DNA of 64,000 nucleotides, taken from Lentzea jiangxiensis. Its GTDB lineage: Bacteria > Actinomycetota > Actinomycetes > Mycobacteriales > Pseudonocardiaceae. The stretch is taken from the NCBI RefSeq assembly GCF_900104175.1, contig NZ_FNIX01000021.1, forward strand, positions 62,001 through 126,000, in the 5' to 3' direction. Below, piece after piece: positions 24,707 to 33,438 of the stretch. Every line of letters starts with the position of its first letter. The stretch's first letter is position 1. The notes beneath the pieces were generated by a model, which saw nothing but the letters and a program-made list of their open reading frames with translations, made no database searches and was not told the DNA's origin. A program made the position numbers and the translations under genes.

Positions 24707-25546
24707 TCACGCGTGGGGGCAGGTGTCCCGGTAGGCGCTGATGAGCGTGTTCGGCGCGGGGGCCGGGCACAGGAACTGGTCGTACCGCAGGTCGTCGTCG
24801 ACGAACCGCTTGAGCCACGACAGCGTGTACTTGCGCACCGTCACGTTGTCGCTGCGCGGTGCCGAGTGGTCACCGCCGCGCAGTTCGAGGAACGCCTTGT
24901 CCGGCGCGGCCGTGATCGAGTTGTAGAACGGCGTCGAGTGCTGCGAGTTGGGCGCCGTGGGGTCGTTCTGACCGCCGAGCACCAGGGTCGGGACCTGGAC
25001 CGTCGACCAGTTCTTGGTCGTGTGCCAGCCGGCCATCGGGATCGAGGCCTGCAACGCCGGGCGCGTCGCGGAGGCGCGCAGCGCTCCCCCGCCGCCCATC
25101 GAGTGGCCCATCACGGCGAGCCGCGAGGCGTCGACCCGGGGGTTGGTGCGGACCACGTAGTCCAGCGCCGCGAGCAGCTGGCGGCCCCGGCTGTCCGGGT
25201 CGTCGAAGCCCGACAGGGTGTTGATGGTGATCACCACGAAGCCGTAGGACGCGAGGCGCGGGCCGAAGTGCGCGACCGACGACTGGGTGGCGGTGAAACC
25301 GGGGGACACGGCGATCGCACCGAACGTGAGGTCGCTGGTCGGGGTGTAGACGGTGCCGCCGCCGAAGTTCGACTGGCGGGCGACGGCCGCGGACGTCACG
25401 GCGAACGTGCCCCGGGAGGCTTCGACCGAGGCGGCCGTGGGTGCGGGGCCGCGTTCGTGGGGGTTGGCCGCCGCGGTGGCGACGGCGGGGGCGGTGGCTG
25501 GGATCAGCGCCAGGACCAGCGCCGCAAGCACAGATTTGATGCGCAC
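24707..25546 (-). CDS. Secreted cutinase / polyester (PET) hydrolase-like enzyme
   Basis: A 279-residue secreted alpha/beta hydrolase (signal peptide about 1-26). The mature start ANPHERGPAPT closely matches Thermobifida cutinases. Catalytic residues are Ser149 in GHSMGGGG, Asp195 in GGQNDPTAP and His227 in GGDHSAP. Phe84 (PGFTATQ) and Met150 form the oxyanion hole, Trp174 lies in AGWHTTKNW, and Cys260/Cys276 form the conserved C-terminal disulphide. These enzymes hydrolyse aliphatic polyesters, and several cut PET. Ser228 after the catalytic His resembles Ideonella PETase (most cutinases have Phe), whereas His148 before the Ser is the cutinase version. GTG start with GAGGTG upstream. Confidence 0.93.
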   Translation of the reverse strand: MRIKSVLAALVLALIPATAPAVATAAANPHERGPAPTAASVEASRGTFAVTSAAVARQSNFGGGTVYTPTSDLTFGAIAVSPGFTATQSSVAHFGPRLASYGFVVITINTLSGFDDPDSRGRQLLAALDYVVRTNPRVDASRLAVMGHSMGGGGALRASATRPALQASIPMAGWHTTKNWSTVQVPTLVLGGQNDPTAPNSQHSTPFYNSITAAPDKAFLELRGGDHSAPRSDNVTVRKYTLSWLKRFVDDDLRYDQFLCPAPAPNTLISAYRDTCPHA

Positions 25547-25562
25547 GACGAAGACACCTCTA

Positions 25563-25615
25563 TTGGTTGCAGGGTAACCAAAGCGACGGCGGGGCTCACG
25601 CTACCGCCCGGTAGC
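25563..25615. promoter_or_regulatory. Two inverted repeats between the cutinase and GH85 genes
   Basis: TTGGTT (25563-25568) pairs with AACCAA (25576-25581), and GCTACC (25600-25605) pairs with GGTAGC (25610-25615). They lie 17-70 bases upstream of the cutinase start, where its promoter must be. They may be operators; the first could also lie in the 5' leader. Confidence 0.4.
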
Positions 25616-25787
25616 CCGGAACGGATTCGGCCACTCGGATGGTTGCCGGGACATTTCGACGGTGTTCGACGGGTGTTCGCGAAATCAACCTCCCGTTACC
25701 CAGCGGAGCGGACCGGGACGTTGTCGTCCTGTCCGGTCACCGTGGAAGCGGTATGCGGTGGATCGGACGGAGCACGAGGGTGATCGG

Positions 25788-27713
25788 ATGCCCACCCGCA
25801 GACAGTTCCTCGTCCTGAGCTCCGCAGCGGCTCTCACCGGTCTGCTGCCCGAGACTCCCCTGTCCGCCGCGGAGGTCGCGCAACCATTCGCGTCCTATTG
25901 GCACCCCTCGACGATCCTGGACTGGGACCCGGCGACGGACCGGGACGCGAAGTACAACCGCAGCACCGTGCCGCTCGCGAAGCGCGTCGTCCCGGCCAGA
26001 CCGGCCAACGCGCACGCGCGCCCGGACGAAGCCAGGGTGCAGGCGCTCGTGGCGTACGCGCCGACGAGCGGCAACCCCGCGCAGGGTTCGCCCGGCATGG
26101 ACCACTACGCCACGAACTACTGGCAGTACATCGACGAGCTGGTGTTCTGGGGCGGTTCGGCGTCCGAGGGGCTGATCCTCGCCCCGAACCCGACCGTCAC
26201 CGACGCGGCGCACCGCAACGGCGTGCGGGTGATCGGCAACGTGTTCCTCCCGCCGACCGCGTACGGCGGTCAGCTCCAGTGGGTCCGCGACTTCGTGCGG
26301 CGCGAGGGCGACAGGTTCCCCGTGGCGGACAAGATGGTCCAGGTCGCGCGTCACCACGGCTTCGACGGCTGGTTCCTCAACCAGGAGACCGCCGGCGGCG
26401 ACACCCGGCTGGCCGGCGACATGCGCGACTTCATCGTCTACCTGAAGAAGTCCGGCCTGCGGGTCATCTGGTACGACGCCATGACCGACACCGGCAGCGT
26501 CAGCTGGCAGAACGCCCTGACCGCGCGCAACCGGGCGTTCTTCGAGCAGTCCGACGAGATGTTCCTCAACTTCTGGTGGAGCGCGCAGGGCCTCGCGAAC
26601 TCGGCAGCGCTCGCGCGGCAGATGGGCCGCAGCCCGTACGACCTGGCGTCCGGTGTGGACGTGGAGGCGAACGGCTACAACACGGGCGTCGGCTGGGCCT
26701 CGGTCTTCCCCGAGGGCAGGCCGCACGTGACGTCGCTCGGCCTGTACCGTCCCGAGTGGACTTTCAAGTCCGCGTCGAGCCCGGCGGACTTCTACGCCCG
26801 CGACAACAGGTTCTGGGTCGGCCAGAACGGCGATCCGTCCAACACCACGACGACGGCGAACTGGAAGGGCATCGCGCACTACGTCACCGAGCTGACGCCG
26901 ATCACGTCGCTGCCGTTCGTCACGAACTTCAACACCGGCCACGGCAGGAAGTTCGCCGTGAACGGGACGGTCCGCTCGACGCAGGCGTGGAACAACCTGT
27001 CGCTGCAGGACGTCCTGCCGACGTGGCGGTGGAGCGTCACCGGCGCCGCCACGCCGGTCACGCCGTCGCTCGACTGGGACGACCCCTTCGACGGCGGCAC
27101 CGCGCTGAAGATCACGGGCACCCCGCAGTCCGCCGGCGACGTCCGCCTGTTCGCGACGTCGCTCGAGATCACCGGCTCCACCTGGTTCGAGGTCGTCCAC
27201 CGCACCGGCGCCGGCCCGTCCCGTCTGCAGGCGGTCCTGCGGTTCGGGACGACCGAGCGCGTCCTCGACCTCGGCGGGGCCGGCGGCGGGTGGCGGCGCA
27301 GCGCGTTCCCGCTCGGCGAGCACTCCGGCTCGACGCTGACGGAGATCTCGCTGCGGGTGCTGCCCGGTGCCGCGGTCACCGCCCTCATCGGCCGGATCGG
27401 GGTCACGAACCCGGTCATGACACCGCCCGCCGCCCCGTCGCACGTCCAGGTCGAGCAGGTGAGCCGCGTCGACACCACCACGGTGTCGGCACGGCTCACC
27501 TGGACCCGCTCCCCCGGCGCGATCCGGCAGTACCGGGTCTACCAGGGGACGGGCTCCGGCCGGGTCTTCCTCGGCGGCACGGCGAACGACGCGTACTTCG
27601 TGCCCGCGATCGCGCTGGCGAACGGTGACACCGCGCAGATCGAGGTGGAGGCCGTCAGCGAGGCGTTCGACGTCTCGGCGCCGGCACGGATCTCGCTCAC
27701 TGGTACACCCTGA
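25788..27713 (+). CDS. GH85 endo-beta-N-acetylglucosaminidase, Tat-secreted
   Basis: A 641-residue secreted ENGase. The N-terminus TRRQFLVLSSAAALTGLL is a twin-arginine signal. The GH85 barrel (about 35-400) has the catalytic Asn198-x-Glu200 pair in GWFLNQE; Asn assists the substrate acetamide and Glu is the acid/base. A beta-sandwich (about 420-550) and a fibronectin-like domain (about 555-640) follow. The enzyme cuts the chitobiose core of N-glycans. Its 3' end overlaps the convergent GH16 gene by 17 bases. Useful for foraging on glycoproteins from fungi or plants. Confidence 0.92.
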   Translation: MPTRRQFLVLSSAAALTGLLPETPLSAAEVAQPFASYWHPSTILDWDPATDRDAKYNRSTVPLAKRVVPARPANAHARPDEARVQALVAYAPTSGNPAQGSPGMDHYATNYWQYIDELVFWGGSASEGLILAPNPTVTDAAHRNGVRVIGNVFLPPTAYGGQLQWVRDFVRREGDRFPVADKMVQVARHHGFDGWFLNQETAGGDTRLAGDMRDFIVYLKKSGLRVIWYDAMTDTGSVSWQNALTARNRAFFEQSDEMFLNFWWSAQGLANSAALARQMGRSPYDLASGVDVEANGYNTGVGWASVFPEGRPHVTSLGLYRPEWTFKSASSPADFYARDNRFWVGQNGDPSNTTTTANWKGIAHYVTELTPITSLPFVTNFNTGHGRKFAVNGTVRSTQAWNNLSLQDVLPTWRWSVTGAATPVTPSLDWDDPFDGGTALKITGTPQSAGDVRLFATSLEITGSTWFEVVHRTGAGPSRLQAVLRFGTTERVLDLGGAGGGWRRSAFPLGEHSGSTLTEISLRVLPGAAVTALIGRIGVTNPVMTPPAAPSHVQVEQVSRVDTTTVSARLTWTRSPGAIRQYRVYQGTGSGRVFLGGTANDAYFVPAIALANGDTAQIEVEAVSEAFDVSAPARISLTGTP

Positions 27714-29406
27714 CGTAGTCCAGCACCATGTCCTGCGGCAGCTGCGTCCCGGCCCCCGGCGGGCCGGGCCAGTCCCCACCCACCGCGTTGTTGATGATGA
27801 TGAAGAACGGGTGGTCGTAGACCCACGGTCCGCGCGTCGTCTCCAGCACGTTCCGGTCGACGGTGAAGAACCTGTTGCCGTCCACGGAGAACGTCATGTG
27901 GCTGGAGTCCCACTCGACCGCGAAGGTCCGGAACGCCGACGACGCGGGCTGGCCCAGGTCGAGCGGCGAGCCGTGGCCGCCCGCGCCGAAGTACTGCGGG
28001 GCGTGCAGCGTCGAGTAGACCCGGTTCGGCTCCTTGCCGACGTGTTCCATGATGTCGATCTCGCCGGTGTAGGGCCACGGCCTGCGCTGGTCGAAGAAGT
28101 CCGCGCCGAGCATCCAGAACGCGGGCCAGAGCCCCTGCGTCGACGACACCTTGATGCGCGCCTCGACCCGGCCGTAGGTGAAGGTGAACTTGCCGTAGGT
28201 GTTGAGCCGCGCCGACGTGTACTGGCAGGTCGTGCTGCCGCTCACCGGGTCCACCGGGCACGCGCTGCCGGGCGTGACCTCACGGCGGGCCTGCAGCACC
28301 AGGTTGCCGTTGCCGTCGTGCCGGGCGTTGTTGTTGTTCGTGTAGTACTGCAGCTCGTTGTTCACGCCCGGCCCGACCTCCGGCTGCCACTTCGAGGCGT
28401 CCGGTCCCGTGCCCGCGGGAGCGTTGAACTCGTCCGACCACACCAGCCTGCCCGGGAACGACGGGTTCGGCGGCAACGGAGGCGGCGTGATCGGCGCGCC
28501 GCCCGTGCCGTGGACCTGGAACTCCCACAACGAGTAGCCGTAGCCGTTCGACCTGGCCGTGCCGTACATCCGCACGTAGCGGCCGGTGCCGCTGACCGTC
28601 AGCGTCTCCTTGAACCCGCGGCCGGTGGTCGTCGAGTAGATCTGCCGCCAGTTCACGTTGTCGTCGGAGACCTCCAGCCGGTACGCCGTCGCGAACGCCG
28701 GGTCCCACTGCAGCACGACCTTCGAGATCTGCGCGGGAGCGCCCAGGTCGACGGAGATCCAGCCGGGGTCGACCCAGCCGTTCGTCGGGCTCGTCGCCCA
28801 GCGCGTGGCGGGATCGCGGTCGAATGCCTTGGCGGGCGTGCACTGACCGCAGTTCGGGTCGTCCTGGAACGTCGACGCGGCACCGGTTCTGCCGTACGAG
28901 AGCAGGGTTTCCGCGCCGCCGCCGTCACGGGTGCCGAACACCTGGAACTCCCACAGCGAGTAGCCCCACTGGGTCGCGCGCTGGGTGAGGTCGAGGCGCA
29001 CGTACCGGCCGGTGCCGGTGACCGCGAGCGTCTCGGTGCCGCCGGGACCGGTCGTCGTTCGACGAAGTTCCCGCCAGTTCGTGCCATCGGGCGAGATGCT
29101 GAGCGCGTAGGCCCGCGCGCTCGCCGTCTCCCAGGCGAGGACCACCTGGTCGACCCGGGCGGACGAGCCGAGGTCGATCTGGATCCACTGGGGGTCGCTG
29201 AACGTGCTCGACCACCGGGTGCCCGCGTCGCCGTCGACCGCGGCGGTCGCGGCGAAGGCGGCGTTCTCGCTGCTCGACGCGGTGACCGGGCGGTTCTGGG
29301 AGATCAGCGGACCGGCGGCGGACGCCTGCACGGGCACGACCAGTGCCGCCGCGACCACCGCTGCGGCGAGCAGGGGGAGTCTTCCGCGGTGAAGCCTTCC
29401 TGACAT
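27697..29406 (-). CDS. GH16 endo-glucanase with two discoidin (CBM32) domains
   Basis: A 569-residue secreted enzyme with a signal peptide (about 1-31). Two F5/8-type discoidin domains (about 33-160 and 165-300) repeat NWR..., GTGRYVR and YSLWEFQV. A proline linker precedes the GH16 catalytic domain (about 318-569). The catalytic motif is EIDIME with Glu449, Asp451, Glu454; the extra Met (ExDxxE) marks the laminarinase-like branch, so beta-1,3-glucan is the likely substrate. ATG 29406 starts just before the signal peptide. The palindrome GAGAGCGCTCTC lies 40 bases upstream. Confidence 0.92.
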   Translation of the reverse strand: MSGRLHRGRLPLLAAAVVAAALVVPVQASAAGPLISQNRPVTASSSENAAFAATAAVDGDAGTRWSSTFSDPQWIQIDLGSSARVDQVVLAWETASARAYALSISPDGTNWRELRRTTTGPGGTETLAVTGTGRYVRLDLTQRATQWGYSLWEFQVFGTRDGGGAETLLSYGRTGAASTFQDDPNCGQCTPAKAFDRDPATRWATSPTNGWVDPGWISVDLGAPAQISKVVLQWDPAFATAYRLEVSDDNVNWRQIYSTTTGRGFKETLTVSGTGRYVRMYGTARSNGYGYSLWEFQVHGTGGAPITPPPLPPNPSFPGRLVWSDEFNAPAGTGPDASKWQPEVGPGVNNELQYYTNNNNARHDGNGNLVLQARREVTPGSACPVDPVSGSTTCQYTSARLNTYGKFTFTYGRVEARIKVSSTQGLWPAFWMLGADFFDQRRPWPYTGEIDIMEHVGKEPNRVYSTLHAPQYFGAGGHGSPLDLGQPASSAFRTFAVEWDSSHMTFSVDGNRFFTVDRNVLETTRGPWVYDHPFFIIINNAVGGDWPGPPGAGTQLPQDMVLDYVRVYQ

Positions 29407-29444
29407 GGGTGCTCCTGGTGCCGGAGAACGGGGAGGTGAAGGCG

Positions 29445-29458
29445 AGAGAGCGCTCTCT
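29445..29458. promoter_or_regulatory. LacI-type operator, GH16 side
   Basis: AGAGAGCGCTCTCT is a perfect palindrome 39 bases before the GH16 start codon. The core GAGAGCGCTCTC recurs at 29582 and 44140. It resembles the CebR site TGGGAGCGCTCCCA, with the same GAGCGCTC centre. Confidence 0.75.
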
Positions 29459-29541
29459 TGCGACAGGAGTTCAGAGCCGAGAGTCGGGGCACCGCCCACG
29501 CCGTGTCAAGAAAACCGGGACTTCTGAACGTTTCTTGCGGA

Positions 29542-29593
29542 TTGACGCCCGATTGCGGGCTGCGTCATGCTCGAAGGGCGTGAGAGCGCTCTC
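29542..29593 (+). promoter_or_regulatory. Promoter and LacI-type operator of the DUF1996 operon
   Basis: TTGACG (29542-29547), 18 bases, then CATGCT (29566-29571) form a plausible promoter. The perfect palindrome GAGAGCGCTCTC (29582-29593) begins about at the transcription start, a position that blocks initiation when bound. Confidence 0.65.
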
Positions 29594-29621
29594 CCAATCC
29601 TGCTGCGGAGAGGAAGCTTCA

Positions 29622-30458
29622 ATGAGGAAGCCTTTGTTCCACATAGCCGCCGTCATCGGGCTGATAGCCACGGCTCTCAGCGTTCCCGTTGCGGCGCAGG
29701 GGGAACCGGTGCGCGTCGCCGAGTTCCTCGCGGAATGCCCGATCAGCCACCGCCTGCCGGACGACCCGATCGTGCTGCCGAACCTGCCGGGCGCGTCCCA
29801 CTCGCACGACTTCTTCGGCAACCGCTCGACGAACGCCCGCTCGAACCAGCAGACCCTCGAAGGCGCGACGGGCAACTGCAACCCGGTCTCCGACATCTCG
29901 TCGTACTGGGTGCCGACGCTGTACCGCGACAACACCGCGATCGCCCCCACCGGCGTCACCTTCTACTACCTCGGTGAGGGCGTGAACAACCCGGCGGCGA
30001 TCCAGCCCACGCCGTACGGGCTCAAGATCGTGGCGGGCAACGCGAAGGCCACGGGCGACGCCGACAGCATCGCGCGCTGGTCCTGCCTGCACGCCGGGCA
30101 CGTCAACCCGTCGAAGAACTTCGTGCAGTGCCCGGCCGGCACGATGCTCGAGACCTACCTGGACTTCCCGCAGTGCTGGGACGGCCGCAACCTCGACTCG
30201 TCCGACCACAAGTCCCACATGTCCTACCCGGTCGCGGGCGGCTGCCCGTCGAGCCACCCGGTGCCGGTGCCGAAGCTCCGCATGGTGCTGCGGTACCCGG
30301 TCAACGGCACCACCGCCGGTCTGCGGTTGTCCTCGGGCACGGGGCAGACGATGCACGGCGACTTCTTCAACGTGTGGCCGCGCGCCGAGATGGAACGCCG
30401 CGTCCGCAACTGCATCAACGTGGTGATCAAGTGCGACCACAACGGCAACCACGGATGA
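29622..30458 (+). CDS. Secreted DUF1996 protein
   Basis: A 278-residue secreted protein (signal peptide about 1-26). The DUF1996 signature is present: HSHDFFGN, then SSYWVPTLYRD, and late SHMSYPVAGGCPSSHPVPVP and HGDFFNVW. The several His and paired Cys residues suggest a disulphide-stabilised extracellular fold, possibly metal-binding. The family is widespread in fungi and actinomycetes without a settled function. Its shared operator with the GH16 and beta-glucosidase operons points to a role in polysaccharide breakdown. The ATG follows GGAGAGGAAG. Confidence 0.88.
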   Translation: MRKPLFHIAAVIGLIATALSVPVAAQGEPVRVAEFLAECPISHRLPDDPIVLPNLPGASHSHDFFGNRSTNARSNQQTLEGATGNCNPVSDISSYWVPTLYRDNTAIAPTGVTFYYLGEGVNNPAAIQPTPYGLKIVAGNAKATGDADSIARWSCLHAGHVNPSKNFVQCPAGTMLETYLDFPQCWDGRNLDSSDHKSHMSYPVAGGCPSSHPVPVPKLRMVLRYPVNGTTAGLRLSSGTGQTMHGDFFNVWPRAEMERRVRNCINVVIKCDHNGNHG

Positions 30459-30928
30459 CAGTGCTCCTGCTGGCAGGCCTTCTCGCGGCCTGCCAGCAGG
30501 CTCCACCTCCAGCGGCTCCTCCTCCGCCACCAGCGCCGTCGAGCACGCAGAACGGTTACGGCGCAACGGAACGAGCGTTCGTCGAGCTGGCCATCGCCAC
30601 CGACGAGCAGGCGCTCGAGTTGCTCGGCCCCACCGGCAGGGCGGAGCTCAGGGAGAACCGGAACACCGAGCTCGCCGCGCTGCGCACACTGCTCGACGCG
30701 CCGTACGTGAACCACCACGCCGGGCACGACATGCCCGGGATGCCGACCGACGCCGAGATCCAGCTCGCGTCGACCGATCCGGACGCGCGGGAGCAGTTCG
30801 TGCGCGCCCACCTCACCGAGTCGCTCGAGGTCATCCGGTCGGCCAGGCAGGCCATCACCCACCCGCCGACCGCCGAGGTGGTCGCCCTGATGGAACGCCA
30901 CCGCACGGCGGAACTGGCGGCCGGGTGA
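30455..30928 (+). CDS. DUF305-like lipoprotein with lost metal-site histidines
   Basis: A 157-residue lipoprotein; the lipobox LLAAC puts the lipidated Cys at about residue 13. After a Pro-rich linker a four-helix domain resembles DUF305 (HDMPGMPTDAEIQL is the family's mid-domain turn). The usual HH pair in the first and third helices is replaced (FVELAIATDEQALEL; FVRAHLTESLEVI), so metal binding may be lost. The ATG overlaps the DUF1996 stop and the stop overlaps the LacI GTG, so all three are co-translated. Confidence 0.7.
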   Translation: MTVLLLAGLLAACQQAPPPAAPPPPPAPSSTQNGYGATERAFVELAIATDEQALELLGPTGRAELRENRNTELAALRTLLDAPYVNHHAGHDMPGMPTDAEIQLASTDPDAREQFVRAHLTESLEVIRSARQAITHPPTAEVVALMERHRTAELAAG

Positions 30929-31905
30929 GGCGCGTGACGCTGGAGGAGGTCGCCCGCGTCGCCGGGGTGTCGCGCGCGACGGCGTCGAGGGTCGTGAACG
31001 GCGCCTCGACGGTCGACGAGGCGCTGCGGCACGCGGTCGAGAGAGCCATCTCCAGCACCGGTTACCTGCCGAACATCGCGGCGCGCTCGCTGGTCACGCG
31101 CCGGGCCGACGCGATCGGGCTCCTGCTGCCGGACGAGCGCCGGATGCTCGGCGACCCGCACCTCGCGAGCGTCGTCAGCGGCGTCACCGGGGTCGTGCGG
31201 CCGCTCGGCGTGCACCTGGTGCTGATGATGACCGGGCCGGGCACGCGCGAGCAGGCGCTGAGCGACCTGCGGTGCGGGCGGCTCGACGGCGTGATCCTCG
31301 TGCACACCTACCCGTCCGACCCGGTGCCGCGGCAGCTGATCGCGGAAGGGCTGCCAGTCGTGCTGGCCGGCCGCCCGCTCGACCCGATGCCGATCACGTA
31401 CGTGGACGTGGACCAGACGGCCGGCGCCGCCCTGGCCGGACGAAGGCTGAAGTCGTTGCGGTGCGGCAAGATCGCGACGATCACCGGACCGCAGGACACC
31501 CCGGCGGGCCAGGACCGGCTCACGGGGTTCATGGCCGAGGTGCCGGACGCCGTGGTCGTGCACGGGGACTTCACCCGGCAGTCCGGTGCCGCCGCGATGG
31601 AACAGCTGCTGCGCTGCTGCCCGGACGTCGACGGCGTCTTCATCGCCTCGGACCTCATGGCGAACGGCGCCATCCCCGTGCTGCACCGCGGGGGCCGCAA
31701 GGTGCCGGACGACGTGGCGGTCGTCGGGTTCGACGACAGCACTGCCGCGCTGACGTCCGAACCCGAGCTCACGACCGTCCGGCAGCCGATCAGCGACATG
31801 GCCGCGGAGATGGCCCGTCAGCTGCTGCGGCAGATCACCAAGCCGCGCTCCCCCGTCACGTCGGTGGTCTTCGAACCCTCGCTGGTGGTGCGGGAGAGCG
31901 GCTGA
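30925..31905 (+). CDS. LacI regulator, CebR-like, probable beta-glucan regulon repressor
   Basis: A 326-residue LacI protein: HTH at about 4-25 (LEEVARVAGVSRATASRVVNG), a hinge helix in AARSLVTRRAD, and a periplasmic-binding-like sensor ending in EPSLVVRESG. The hinge wording resembles CebR/BglR repressors of actinomycetes that bind palindromes centred on GAGCGCTC. As the last gene of an operon carrying GAGAGCGCTCTC it is the best candidate to bind all three copies of that site. An oligosaccharide would be the inducer. Confidence 0.9.
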   Translation: MRRVTLEEVARVAGVSRATASRVVNGASTVDEALRHAVERAISSTGYLPNIAARSLVTRRADAIGLLLPDERRMLGDPHLASVVSGVTGVVRPLGVHLVLMMTGPGTREQALSDLRCGRLDGVILVHTYPSDPVPRQLIAEGLPVVLAGRPLDPMPITYVDVDQTAGAALAGRRLKSLRCGKIATITGPQDTPAGQDRLTGFMAEVPDAVVVHGDFTRQSGAAAMEQLLRCCPDVDGVFIASDLMANGAIPVLHRGGRKVPDDVAVVGFDDSTAALTSEPELTTVRQPISDMAAEMARQLLRQITKPRSPVTSVVFEPSLVVRESG

Positions 31906-31906
31906 G

Positions 31907-32566
31907 TCACACCGACCGGGTCCGGATCGGCATGTCCCGCGCGATCGCCCACGTCCCGGCCAGCGCCACCGCGAACGACGCCGCCAGCGCCGCGGTCCAC
32001 CCCGGGCCGAGCAGCACCGGGATGTCCTGCACGAACGGCAGGTTGCCCGCCCCCGGCATCTGCACCCGCGTCACGACCACGAGCGCGAACGCCACCGGCA
32101 GCACGAAGACCCCGCCCGGGCCGTACCTGTCGAACGCCGCCGCGCAGAGCATGCCGACCGCGAACCACACCAGGTACATCAGGAAGTACGCCGGCTGGGC
32201 GGCGTGCTCGTCCGCCCTCCAGTCCATCAGCGAGTAGATCCCGCCCTCGACGAGGAAACCGAGCCACTCGACCGCCGTCATCAGAACCGCCAGCACGACC
32301 GAGAACACCGACGCCGCAACGAGGAACTCACGCCGTGTGCGGCCGTGCGCGACGGCGATCGGCAACATGTTGTGGATCGCGTAGACACCGATGAACAGCA
32401 GGAACCAGGGACCGATCTGGGACGCGGCGACGTTCCACGCGCTGATCTCGACATCGCGGAAGAGCGAGACGGCGAACGTCACCGCCACGGCGAACACGAA
32501 CGCGCCGCCCGCGACCAGCGCGCAGAACGTGACGAGCGACGTGGTCAGGTGTCGGAAGATCTTCAC
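31907..32566 (-). CDS. ABC transporter membrane subunit
   Basis: A 219-residue membrane protein with six hydrophobic helices (about 8-32, 50-72, 80-105, 130-150, 155-172, 185-207). It has no transport signature but is coupled by GTGA to the ATPase gene, as in YtrA-type GntR/ABC operons that sense cell-wall antibiotics. The loop HAAQPAYFL and the HGRTRREFLVAAS stretch are usual for the type. Its stop is one base from the LacI stop. Confidence 0.82.
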   Translation of the reverse strand: MKIFRHLTTSLVTFCALVAGGAFVFAVAVTFAVSLFRDVEISAWNVAASQIGPWFLLFIGVYAIHNMLPIAVAHGRTRREFLVAASVFSVVLAVLMTAVEWLGFLVEGGIYSLMDWRADEHAAQPAYFLMYLVWFAVGMLCAAAFDRYGPGGVFVLPVAFALVVVTRVQMPGAGNLPFVQDIPVLLGPGWTAALAASFAVALAGTWAIARDMPIRTRSV

Positions 32567-33438
32567 CGCTTGCCCCCCACCGGTTCGGTGAGGTGGACGA
32601 ACAGGTCCTGCAACGCGATCGGACCGAGCTCCAGGCCCAGCTGGCGCGCGCGGACCAGCTGGTCGTCTGCGAGCGCGCCGTAGACCATCGCGGCTTTGGT
32701 GCGCCCCAGCGACCTGCTGCTGAGCACGGTCAGCCCGGCGGTGAACTCGTCGACGTCCGAGGCGTTCCCGGTGACCTCGGTGCCGCGCGAGCGCAGCACG
32801 TCCGCCTCCTCCTGCAGCACCAGGCGGCCGGCGTCGATGATCAGCACCTCCTCCAGCAGCGAGGACAGCTCCTCGATGAGGTGCGTGGAGATGATGATCG
32901 TGCGCGGGTGCTCCATGAAGTCGTGCAGCAGCGTGTCGTAGAACGCGTACCTCGTCGGCGTGTCCATGCCGAGGTGCGACTCGTCGAGCATCGTCAGCGG
33001 CGACCGGCTGGCGAGCCCGATCACCACCCCGAGCGCGGACCGCTGGCCCAGCGACAGCTCGCCGACCTTGGTCCCGAGCGGGATCTTGAAGAGCTCCACC
33101 AGTTCCAGCGCGTACCCGTTGTCCCAGGTGTCCCGCCACGCGGCGCCGTACTCCAGGACGTACGAGACCTTGTCGCCCTTGTCCGCGGCGTGCGCGCTGT
33201 GCCGCACGAGGCAGACCTGGCGCAGGGCGGCGGCGTTCTCGAAGACCGGCGCGCCGTCGAGCTGAACGGATCCCACCGGCCTGCGGTAGCCCGCCAGCGC
33301 CGACATCAGGCTGGTCTTGCCGGAGCCGTTGCGGCCGAGCAGTCCGTAGATCTTGTTGCCCTGCAGGGAGAAGCTCATGTCGTCCACGGCCGTCACGTCC
33401 CCGTAGCGAACCGTTAAGCCCTGCACGTCGACTCGCAT
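32563..33438 (-). CDS. ABC transporter ATPase, YtrB-like
   Basis: A 291-residue ATPase. It has Walker A GRNGSGKTS, the signature LSLGQRSALG (LSLGQ in place of LSGGQ), Walker B LTMLDESHLGMD and H-loop ISTHL. The catalytic Glu is present but the usual Pro is replaced by Ser-His. The C-terminal 80 residues are a small accessory domain seen in YtrB/EcsA-type subunits. ATG 33438 is given; a GTG one codon upstream overlaps the GntR stop. Operon order: GntR, ATPase, permease. Confidence 0.9.
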   Translation of the reverse strand: MRVDVQGLTVRYGDVTAVDDMSFSLQGNKIYGLLGRNGSGKTSLMSALAGYRRPVGSVQLDGAPVFENAAALRQVCLVRHSAHAADKGDKVSYVLEYGAAWRDTWDNGYALELVELFKIPLGTKVGELSLGQRSALGVVIGLASRSPLTMLDESHLGMDTPTRYAFYDTLLHDFMEHPRTIIISTHLIEELSSLLEEVLIIDAGRLVLQEEADVLRSRGTEVTGNASDVDEFTAGLTVLSSRSLGRTKAAMVYGALADDQLVRARQLGLELGPIALQDLFVHLTEPVGGKR

